A model generated the notes under the pieces. The model was not told the DNA's origin, searched no databases, and saw only the letters and a list, made by a program, of their open reading frames with translations. The translations under genes and the position numbers were made by a program. A DNA stretch of 5,608 nt from an uncultured Nitrospina sp. Its GTDB lineage: Bacteria; Nitrospinota; Nitrospinia; Nitrospinales; VA-1. Of the stretch, positions 1 to 5,608 are shown one piece after another; position 1 is the first letter of the stretch; each line of letters begins with the position of its first letter. Location: NCBI GenBank assembly GCA_950072225.1, contig CATMOP010000154.1:1-5608 (forward strand), written 5' to 3'.

Positions 1-357
1 TTTCGATAAAAATAGTTAAAGACAATTATTACAAATTTGAATTAAATATTATTTAGGAAAATTTTTAGTAATCATTTTTCAATAAATAAACCATACTTAA
101 AGAAATGATTGAACATTCAAACAATATAGATATTTTTCCCGCTAAAAGTGTTTGAGGACAATATAGTTAATATTTTATTATTTTCAATAAATATAGTTGT
201 ATATTGATATCCTTTTTCGATCAATTCTATTTTCTTTTGATTAGACATATTAAAATCTAATATATTTACTCTATCTGTTGGTATTATTATTGTATTGTTT
301 TTATACGTTTTTATTTCATTAATTTCCATTGAAATATATATAATTTATTTTTATTAA
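1..357. other. AT-rich block of probable foreign or rearranged origin
   Basis: By direct count, bases 1-120 plus 301-360 contain 26 G or C out of 180 (about 14%), while the next 60 bases, 361-420, contain 30 of 60 (50%). The change happens within a few bases at about 355-361, inside the last codons of hldD. Apart from the short patatin-like frame at 117-344, bases 1-116 hold no gene, RNA or terminator I can support. No terminal inverted repeat, target duplication or integrase is visible, because the block runs off the left edge. Confidence 0.75.
117..344 (-). pseudogene. Possible C-terminal remnant of a patatin-like phospholipase
   Basis: An ATG at 329 opens a 70-residue frame ending in TGA at 117; the frame is open a little further back, to 344, before three closely spaced TAA codons (345-356). 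The stretch TIIIPTDRVNILDFNMS, followed by KKIELIEKGYQYTTIFI, recalls the end of bacterial patatin-like phospholipases, where a short strand and an LDF-type motif precede a final helix with K/R...LI..G. No catalytic GxSxG or Asp-Gly is present, so if the match is right this is only the tail of such a protein. The first codons overlap the end of hldD in another frame. It could also be an unrelated small protein or a chance frame in AT-rich DNA. Assignment is by eye and uncertain. Confidence 0.35.
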
Positions 358-1288
358 TATAGTCTGAAATTCCTTCCTCTAAAGAAGCGGTCGTTCCCGT
401 ATATCCCGCCGCCCGTATTTTCCCCATTTCGGCACAGGTGTGGTATTGATATTGATCCCGAATAGATTCAGGCATCTCTATATATTTAATATCCACTTTT
501 TTATCCATCGCCTTAAAAACCGCAGAAGCCAGGTCATTCCAGTTCCTCGCCCTGCCTGATCCGACATTATAGATTCCCGCAACATCCTCGTGCTCCAGAA
601 AAAACAGAGTCATTGCCACCGCGTCACGCACATATAAAAAATCCCGTTCCTGCTCGCCCTCGCCATATCCGGACTTGTAGGATTTGAACAGGTTCAGAAC
701 ACCCGCATCGCGCACCTGCAAAAAACCTTTGCGGACCATACTTTGCATATCTCCTTTATGATATTCATTCGGACCGAACACGTTAAAATATTTCAATCCC
801 ACAATGTCCTTTAGCACTCCCGCCTGTTTGGCCCACAGGTCGAACCACTGCTTGCTGGCCCCATAAAGATTGAGAGGGGCCAACGTTTCCAGCCGGGATT
901 CGTCATCAGAATACCCATTCTCTCCCGCTCCATAAGTTGCGGCGCTGGAGGCATAAATAAAACGCACATCCTTCTTCAGGCAGTATTGGGCAAGGGATCG
1001 GGTGTACTCAAAATTGTTTTCGCGCAGATAGGCTTCATTGGTCTCCGTTGTTGAAGAACAGGCTCCCATATGTAGAATCGCTGAACACATAGGAAGTTCT
1101 GATCCTATGACCTCCTTCAAAAAAATATCCCTGCCAACCCATCTTGAATAGATAAGGGCATCCAGGTTCTTCTGCTTTTCAAGGTGGTCCACTTCATCCA
1201 CCACCCAGATATCCTCAAAGCCCTTCTGGTTAAGGCTGTGCACCAAGGCACTGCCTATAAACCCTGCTCCTCCTGTAACAACGATCAT
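311..1288 (-). CDS. hldD: ADP-L-glycero-D-manno-heptose 6-epimerase with replaced C-terminal tail
   Basis: This enzyme converts ADP-D-glycero-D-manno-heptose to the L-glycero form, the last step in making the heptose donor for the LPS inner core, in the cytoplasm. It is an extended SDR family member: the NAD(P)-binding GGAGFIG is at residues 6-12, YASSAATYG at 112-120 holds the catalytic Ser115, and YGASK at 142-146 supplies Tyr142 and Lys146. FNVFGPNEYHKGDM (168-181) and RDFLYVRD (215-222) are family hallmarks, and IRAAGY near 291 marks the C-terminal region. The length of 325 is slightly above the 310 of the E. coli enzyme. Up to about residue 311 (EEGISDYI) it follows the family. The last ~14 residues (NKNKLYIFQWKLMK) are encoded by very AT-rich DNA and do not look like a native end. 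Because the family's last few residues lie beyond the catalytic core, activity is probably kept (inference). Confidence 0.93.
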   Translation of the reverse strand: MIVVTGGAGFIGSALVHSLNQKGFEDIWVVDEVDHLEKQKNLDALIYSRWVGRDIFLKEVIGSELPMCSAILHMGACSSTTETNEAYLRENNFEYTRSLAQYCLKKDVRFIYASSAATYGAGENGYSDDESRLETLAPLNLYGASKQWFDLWAKQAGVLKDIVGLKYFNVFGPNEYHKGDMQSMVRKGFLQVRDAGVLNLFKSYKSGYGEGEQERDFLYVRDAVAMTLFFLEHEDVAGIYNVGSGRARNWNDLASAVFKAMDKKVDIKYIEMPESIRDQYQYHTCAEMGKIRAAGYTGTTASLEEGISDYINKNKLYIFQWKLMK

Positions 1289-3326
1289 TTTTTCTTCACC
1301 TCAGGTTTTTCAATCCGATAACTCAAAAAATTCCTTAGCGCCCCATGTCCCAAACGCCGGGAAAACTTTACATCTAGCACTGACAAGCGTCCTTCTCCCT
1401 GAGAAATAAAAACAGCCGGATTCCAGCGGCGGTTAAAAATATCACTTCCGTAAGGGTGATCCATAATCCATGTATTGGGCTGCCAACTGGGATCAAAAAT
1501 AATATTACCTTCTTTCATCCGTCCGCCCAACAGGACCGCCGAAAATTTTTTTCACTGCCCACAACTTCCATCAAATTCAGGGTCCAACCCGAAGCCTTGT
1601 GAAATCGCGGCTCCTTGTTTTCCATCGCTACCGTAAAGGAATTTTCAAACCGAATCAAGGACCTGATTCCTGAAGGGCTGGAAACCTTTTCCCATCTAAA
1701 AGGTTCCGTTCCCAAGGGAGCCGGGTCCATTCCTGCTTTTTCCCATCCTGGCAAGGGCTGTAACCATTCCTGTTTTAATCGATAAAATATAAAAGAACCA
1801 AATCGTCCGGCCTCTTCCACAGCCTTTTCAGGGAGAGCTGGGCCCTCTTTCCCAGCATCCCCAGCCAATGCCAGAAAACCCAGGAACCGTTTTACTTTTT
1901 TGTCAGATTCCTCAATTTTCGATACGCCTTTTTTCTCATAATCTAGAAAATAGATGTTTTCCAGTTTCCCTTCACGCAGAATATTCTCGATCCGTTTTCG
2001 CATCCCACGGGCACCATACAGGTAAAACTCCACATGCATTTTATGAGAAATCAGAAGCAGGTCATTTGGATTTAAATTTTGGACAAAATCATGGACTCTG
2101 TGCAAAGGTTCCCGCGACAGGCGCTGAGGATAAATGTGTTGAAAAAATTTCAAACTCGAAATCAGGAGAAGGATACCCGCCAAAACTCCTGTCATGACCA
2201 GTAGATCCTTTTCATGAAAGCCTGAATTTCGCTTCATCAATGTTAAAAACAAAGCTCCGGTTTCCCGGATACCCATCACACTCAGCAGAAGAAAAAAAGG
2301 TTGCAGATAAAAAAATGTTCGGGAGTGCGGAACACCTGGAAGCATTTCCAGCAAAAAACCTCCGATTCCAATAAAGATGGGGCCCAACCAAACACAGGCC
2401 ATCAGAAAACCCGTAATCCGGTTTTGCCGGAACAACCGGCCCAGTCCCATCAAGGCAAACAGGAAAAACAGAATACCCGCCGATTCAAAGGGGCTTATCC
2501 ATTCAACTAGAATTTCAGAAAAAAACAACGGCAAGGATGTCTTTGCCGCGTTTGAAGTGGCCTCAGCCAGCATTGCTGGACTGATCAACACGTAGTATTG
2601 CAAATAAAACACGAGCCCTCCCACCACGGTCGAAAGCAAAGGTGTAACCAGAGACGCATTTTTAAATGGCAGCAGGTGGTTTCCTACCATCAAAATTCCC
2701 GCCAAAAATATCGCGATCGAAACCTCAAAGAATAAAAAGGTAGGAATCGTCCAGGTTCCCAAAATCCAGATACCCGCCCAGCCGAAAAAAGCCAGCACTC
2801 CGCTAAACCCTTTCGAGAGCTTTTGGAATTTTAATGGGCGCCCTTCAAGTCGATCCAGCACACAAGTCACTGCCATTAGAGCCAACATCATGATCACGAG
2901 GTATCCCCGTGCGTTCGTGGAGAAGAAAATATGATTTTCACTGACGGCCATCAAAAATGCCGTGGAGAATCCCAGGCAATGTTTCCGGAAATCATCCTGC
3001 CCAACTTGTAGCCCAGAAAAATACTGACTATCCCGCAGGCCAATAAAGGCATCCTTAACAGCCATTCTTTCAGCCCGAATGTTTTGAGCAGAAAACTGAG
3101 AACGAAGGTCAGAAAAATATGGTTATTGGGGTATTGATAATTGGAAAAAATTTTCAGGGTGGGCATTTGTGCCCAAAGCGAAACCATGGCCAATTCATCT
3201 GAAGCCAGCGGCACTCCCAATCCGGGCAATCTACAATGCAAAAATACAAAGAACAGCGAGAGCCCAGGGCCAATAAATACGCTGGCTATTAGAATGATGA
3301 GTTGTGGGGAAATTCAAGGTAAGCAT
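1285..3326 (-). pseudogene. GT-C (GT39/ArnT-like) membrane glycosyltransferase with three frameshifts
   Basis: Reading from the ATG at 3326 hits TAG after 31 codons. Joining three frames restores one continuous protein of 680 residues: remove one T near 3233, add one base near 2975, and add one A in the A7 run at 1546-1552 (minus strand). The repaired protein has a first membrane span, then RLPGLGVPLASDE with the acidic pair at residues 43-44 that in GT-C enzymes serves metal binding/catalysis, then NNHIF (67-71, like the usual HPPLY) and STNARGY after the third segment. Multiple spans continue to about residue 392, followed by a ~290-residue soluble C-terminal part. Such enzymes transfer sugars from polyprenyl-phosphate donors at the outer face of the inner membrane; the acceptor here is unknown. 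The flanking genes are intact, which favours real gene decay over general sequence error, but error is not excluded. The end overlaps hldD by ATGA. Confidence 0.75.
1297..1302 (-). promoter_or_regulatory. Shine-Dalgarno site of hldD inside the glycosyltransferase end
   Basis: The minus strand reads GAGGTG, an eight-base A-rich spacer, then ATG at 1288. It lies within the last codons of the glycosyltransferase, whose TGA overlaps this ATG (ATGA). A site of this strength could allow hldD translation even if upstream translation stops early at the frameshifts. Confidence 0.65.
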
Positions 3327-3328
3327 CA
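3324..3328 (-). promoter_or_regulatory. TGATG stop-start overlap coupling peptidase and glycosyltransferase
   Basis: On the minus strand the peptidase stop TGA (3328-3326) shares its last base with the ATG (3326-3324) that opens the glycosyltransferase frame. Only a weak AGGGA precedes it, so translation of the second gene probably depends on ribosomes finishing the first. This ATG is identified by the peptide after it: a polar stretch, then a hydrophobic span (ALAVLCIFAL), as expected for this family. Confidence 0.65.
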
Positions 3329-4468
3329 ATTCCCTGGCTTAATTTCGTTCCAGTCCAGGTTTGGAAAAAGAGGCGTCCAAGTTTTGTTTGCATGAGAGTT
3401 CATTTGTTTCTCAAGCCGGGCCAGCCGGTTTTGGCCAGATGGATGGGTAGAAAAATAGGAAGAAAGGTCATTTTCTTCAGAAACAGGTTTTCCTTTTGGA
3501 AGTTTCTTCTGCGAAAAATCCTCTTGCATGAGCTTTTTAAAAATTCGAATCATTCCATGCGGGTCGATATTGGCGGCAAGGATCAATTCCATTCCCTTTT
3601 GATCGGCTTCCGCTTCCATTTCACGGCTCAATCCCAGTGTTTCAAGTTGTCCCGCGAGTTGGACAATCCCTTCCATGACGGAATTCATATCCCCCAAGAA
3701 AATAGTCACCAACATACTTTCCGCCATGTTCCGGAGAATCCCTCGGGTGGAATGCCTCAGCAGTATATGCTGGATTTCATGGGCGAGCACACCAGCCAAT
3801 TCCTCCGGAGACTCTGCCTTATATAGCAGGCCTTCAAAGATCACGATGGGTCCCCCTGGCAAAGCCAGCGCGTTGACCTGTTTTACGGGTAATATATAGA
3901 CCTTCAGGTCATAAGGCGGCGGGGTGCCCTGCAAAGACTGTTTCAGGATATCGACCGTATCCTGCAAAACCTTAATTACTTCCTGATCAGGTTTCTGCAC
4001 CACCGGAAACATTTTTAATATGGTCTGGCCCACCGTCACTTCCCATTCAATGGGAATTTTTTCGACCATCTGGTCAGCTAGAAACGAAGGAACGGTTTTA
4101 ATAAATACATAAGCGGAAAAAATTAAAACGAGTATCCCCGCAGAATAAAGTTTCCAATTAAAATTGGGTCCCTTTCCGGTAGCAGAAAAACGTGTCGGCG
4201 CAATCTTTAAAACACTTTCATAAAAATCGAGGTCCTCCACCACGAGGGTTTCCAGGCGTTCGCCGTTTTTATCATCGACACGATGTTCAATATGGAAAGG
4301 ACTGGTTTCTGGGGCCCAACGAAGGTGGGAGTAGGCCCAACGGACCGGTTCATGACCGGTCCGTTGGAGAATTATTTCTTGGGGAGTGAGTTCAACATCG
4401 ACAAGATATTTTTCGGCACTTCTACCATCAAAAAAAGCACCTGCAAATTGCAGTTTTCGGACAGTCAT
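3326..4468 (-). CDS. M48 family zinc metallopeptidase, membrane-anchored, with N-terminal accessory domain
   Basis: The protein is 380 residues from the ATG chosen by its ribosome binding site. Residues ~1-90 form a small soluble domain (FFDGRSAEKYLVDV, later VRWAYSHLRW) of the kind fused ahead of some M48 peptidases, possibly DUF7092 (recalled, not searched). One membrane span follows at ~107-127. The catalytic domain has HEIQH at 230-234 (two zinc-binding His and the catalytic Glu) and SREMEAEAD at 281-289, in which Glu285 is the expected third zinc ligand. The conserved STHP stretch is at 340-343. All key residues are present, so an active zinc endopeptidase is expected, with envelope protein quality control as the likely role. 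Closest named relatives would be the BepA/LoiP-type M48 proteins, but those are periplasmic or lipoproteins, so no symbol is given. The stop overlaps the next gene's ATG by one base (TGATG). A perfect inverted repeat lies inside the coding sequence at 4337-4367. Confidence 0.9.
   Translation of the reverse strand: MTVRKLQFAGAFFDGRSAEKYLVDVELTPQEIILQRTGHEPVRWAYSHLRWAPETSPFHIEHRVDDKNGERLETLVVEDLDFYESVLKIAPTRFSATGKGPNFNWKLYSAGILVLIFSAYVFIKTVPSFLADQMVEKIPIEWEVTVGQTILKMFPVVQKPDQEVIKVLQDTVDILKQSLQGTPPPYDLKVYILPVKQVNALALPGGPIVIFEGLLYKAESPEELAGVLAHEIQHILLRHSTRGILRNMAESMLVTIFLGDMNSVMEGIVQLAGQLETLGLSREMEAEADQKGMELILAANIDPHGMIRIFKKLMQEDFSQKKLPKGKPVSEENDLSSYFSTHPSGQNRLARLEKQMNSHANKTWTPLFPNLDWNEIKPGN
4337..4367. 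repeat. Perfect 13-bp inverted repeat inside the peptidase coding sequence
   Basis: On the plus strand the arms are CCAACGGACCGGT and ACCGGTCCGTTGG, separated by five bases (TCATG). The next outer pair (C at 4336, A at 4368) does not match, so the repeat ends sharply. It encodes the peptide QRTGHEPVRW in the N-terminal domain and would form a strong hairpin in the mRNA about 100-130 bases after the start codon. No T-tract follows on either strand, so it is not a typical intrinsic terminator. Confidence 0.85.
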
Positions 4469-4473
4469 ACCCA

Positions 4474-4479
4474 CCTCCT
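4474..4479 (-). promoter_or_regulatory. Shine-Dalgarno site that sets the M48 peptidase start
   Basis: The minus strand reads AGGAGG, then TGGGT, then ATG at 4468. The five-base spacing is good for this ATG. A GTG at 4474, two codons earlier in the same frame, overlaps the AGGAGG itself and so cannot be the start it serves. The peptidase therefore most likely begins at 4468. Confidence 0.8.
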
Positions 4480-4524
4480 AGCCGCCCTTAGCAGGGCTGG
4501 CAACTGGCTTTAACCTTCTCTGGC

Positions 4525-4545
4525 GAGCAAAACAATTGTCTCGGC
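4525..4545 (-). repeat. Leader repeat, copy B (hairpin-forming)
   Basis: On the minus strand this begins GCCGAGACAATTG and ends TTTTGCTC, lying 60 bases downstream of copy A. CGAG pairs with CTCG using the next base, 4524, and CAA pairs with TTG after a bulged A. As in copy A, an upstream CTCG (4552-4549) offers an alternative partner for the central CGAG. Conservation of the ends and of the alternative pairing in both copies suggests an RNA-level element rather than chance, but only two copies are visible. Confidence 0.5.
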
Positions 4546-4584
4546 ACAACGAGCCCTTACTATCAGCCTCCCTCGCTAGGGGTG

Positions 4585-4604
4585 GAGCAAAAAGCTGTCT
4601 CGGC
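4585..4604 (-). repeat. Leader repeat, copy A (hairpin-forming)
   Basis: Read on the minus strand this is GCCGAGACAGCTTTTTGCTC. It matches copy B except for small changes in the middle. GAG and CTC at its ends can pair, with a bulged A followed by CA/TG. The same GAGAC can instead pair with GTCTC immediately upstream (minus-strand positions 4613-4609), so two mutually exclusive hairpins are possible. Pairing was worked out by eye. Confidence 0.5.
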
Positions 4605-4668
4605 TTGAGAGACCACTGTCCTATTCTCACCGAGAGTTCTGTATAACTCGAGATTTTTAGAGGTGTTC

Positions 4669-5607
4669 TTAACCGATTTCAATGGGAACATCTATGGCAT
4701 CCAGTGCCTCTTCTCCAAATGCTCCACTGTCTTTCATTTCCTGGACAATTCGGTGCAATTCAATATTCCCTGCCAAAGTCAGGTTTTCTGTAACAAATTT
4801 CTGGTTACGAACCACCACCCAAGGGTAGCCCACTCCAAGAGTAATCAAGAGAATGAAAAAATTGGTCACCTTTAAATTCATATAATCTTTTCCCGTAATC
4901 GGAAAATGAAAGGTCGCCCCGCCAACATGGGTATGGGACCATAAATAATTTTTTAAATTGGCGGTAAACCAGAACAAATAAAATCCCAGTGTAAGCGGAG
5001 TAAGAATCACGGCAAGAATAAATTTTTTTAAAAAATCTTTTCCCGCACCAGAGAAGCGGAATTGCACATCCCCGAACCAGGAGTTCTCACGCCAGAACCT
5101 TTCGCTTTTCATTTTGAAATAAGGCCAGTAAAGACCTAAAGTCAATACTGAAAGTACCCCCCCCATAACATATAGTAGAACCGCATCTATCCTTTTCCCC
5201 CGGAAGGAAAAACGGATATTGCGCCAAGCGGTTCGGGAAAGGCGGTATTTCCAGGCACCTACCAGGAGCGCCGGAATCATGACAACAATAATCAGGGAGA
5301 TTAAATCTAAAAACTGCCCGCCTTCTTCAGGCCCGACATTGAACACAATATAGGCATCTACTGAAACTAGTAGAATTAAAACAGCCCCGAGTCGCATCGC
5401 CCCACGCATTAGCTCTTTGCCGGTACCATGATAGGAAAAGCGGTCTCCCGCGAACAAGGTTTGCGACCAGATATATCGGCGGATATTGGTTTTGGCCCAA
5501 AACCGGTAAATACCCAGAGTGAATACCGTCTTGATCAGATTGAGAAAAATAACATTAAAAAAAGTTCGGCCATCACCCTGAAACTTGAACCGGTAGCCGT
5601 CTTTCTG
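4669..5607 (-). CDS. YjgN/DUF898 family polytopic membrane protein, 5' end outside the window
   Basis: The frame stays open to the right edge, so the N-terminus is missing; 312 residues plus the TAA stop are visible. A TTG at 5457 could be read as a start, but the 50 residues upstream of it are clearly part of the family (FKFQGDGRTFF, then TLGIYRFWAK, then RRYIWSQT), so it is internal. The protein is hydrophobic with several membrane spans. It is built from recurring units of the form TLGxYxxW, an R/N-Y/F-W stretch, G, then FxFxGxGK: clear copies start near residues 28, 151, 204 and 255 of the visible part, with a weaker one near 115. The last ~25 residues are acidic and probably cytosolic. 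DUF898 proteins are inner-membrane proteins of unknown biochemical role. The gene lies about 200 bases upstream of an M48 peptidase gene on the same strand, which suggests a functional pairing (inference). Family assignment is firm; function is unknown. Confidence 0.86.
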   Translation of the reverse strand, partial: QKDGYRFKFQGDGRTFFNVIFLNLIKTVFTLGIYRFWAKTNIRRYIWSQTLFAGDRFSYHGTGKELMRGAMRLGAVLILLVSVDAYIVFNVGPEEGGQFLDLISLIIVVMIPALLVGAWKYRLSRTAWRNIRFSFRGKRIDAVLLYVMGGVLSVLTLGLYWPYFKMKSERFWRENSWFGDVQFRFSGAGKDFLKKFILAVILTPLTLGFYLFWFTANLKNYLWSHTHVGGATFHFPITGKDYMNLKVTNFFILLITLGVGYPWVVVRNQKFVTENLTLAGNIELHRIVQEMKDSGAFGEEALDAIDVPIEIG

Positions 5608-5608
5608 T

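Larger units (their letters stand above)
4475..4668 (-). other. Intergenic leader between the DUF898 gene and the M48 peptidase gene
   Basis: About 194 bases without a reading frame I would support. It holds two imperfect copies of a ~20-base element (4585-4604 and 4525-4545, listed separately), a short hairpin with arms CCCT/AGGG around 4574-4585, and the ribosome binding site of the peptidase gene at its downstream end. No strong sigma-70 promoter is evident: a TTATAC near 4643-4648 resembles a -10 box but lacks a convincing -35. No stem followed by a T-tract was seen after the DUF898 stop, so the peptidase may be cotranscribed with DUF898 and this stretch would then be a structured mRNA spacer. 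It does not match any riboswitch class I recognise. Confidence 0.5.

Noticed and set aside
1868..2595. Plus-strand reading frames opposite the glycosyltransferase
   Set aside because: They lie antisense to a gene with clear family motifs, lack recognisable domains and have no good ribosome binding sites; they are shadows.
2165..2785. Recurring TACCCGCC motifs in the glycosyltransferase region
   Set aside because: Each copy falls in the same codon phase and encodes Ala-Gly-Ile in membrane helices; this is codon preference, not a DNA repeat element.
1515..3065. A free-standing 516-residue membrane protein
   Set aside because: Its first ~30 residues are out-of-frame translation of the upstream glycosyltransferase segment, and its last residues run out of frame past the A7 run; it is the middle of the broken gene.
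3392..3899. Plus-strand frames opposite the M48 peptidase
   Set aside because: The minus strand here encodes HEIQH, SREMEAEAD and STHP; the plus-strand products are low-complexity complements of these.
4466..4474. GTG at 4474 as the start of the M48 peptidase
   Set aside because: It overlaps the AGGAGG ribosome binding site; the ATG at 4468 has the correct spacing.
4640..4670. Sigma-70-like promoter around TTATAC before the peptidase gene
   Set aside because: No credible -35 box at the right distance; the match to -10 alone is weak in AT-containing sequence.
4663..4875. Plus-strand 70-codon frame opposite the end of the DUF898 gene
   Set aside because: It is antisense to the conserved C-terminal repeat of DUF898 and has no recognisable domain.
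5455..5457. TTG at 5457 as the start of the DUF898 gene
   Set aside because: Fifty in-frame residues upstream match the first DUF898 unit, so the real start lies beyond the right edge.

Overview
The window carries a tightly packed, single-direction block of envelope-related genes, all on the minus strand, so it reads from the right edge toward the left. The presence of an ADP-L-glycero-D-manno-heptose 6-epimerase points to a Gram-negative, LPS-making bacterium. I cannot fix the phylum from the sequence; a deltaproteobacterium-like or Nitrospinota-like lineage is a guess. Most of the window is of moderate GC, but the left ~355 bases are extremely AT-rich.

Layout in reading order (right to left): (1) a 5'-truncated YjgN/DUF898 polytopic membrane protein (5607-4669); (2) a ~190-base intergenic leader holding two copies of a small hairpin-forming repeat; (3) an M48 zinc metallopeptidase with an N-terminal accessory domain and one membrane span (4468-3326); (4) a GT-C type membrane glycosyltransferase (3326-1285), coupled to the peptidase by a TGATG overlap but broken by three single-base frameshifts; (5) the heptose epimerase HldD/RfaD (1288-311), coupled to the glycosyltransferase by an ATGA overlap, with its last ~14 residues coming from the AT-rich block; (6) the AT-rich block (1 to ~357) with a short reading frame resembling the tail of a patatin-like phospholipase.

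The peptidase, glycosyltransferase and epimerase probably form one transcription unit, since the start and stop codons overlap at both junctions. The epimerase supplies the activated heptose for the LPS inner core. The glycosyltransferase would move a lipid-linked sugar onto an unknown acceptor at the outer face of the inner membrane, if it is still functional. The DUF898 protein and the M48 peptidase look like a membrane pair, but their substrate is unknown.

I do not see a clearly new multi-gene system. The points most worth a second look are the composition break that replaces the end of hldD, the three frameshifts confined to the glycosyltransferase, a perfect 13-bp inverted repeat inside the peptidase coding sequence, and the duplicated hairpin element in the leader before the peptidase gene.
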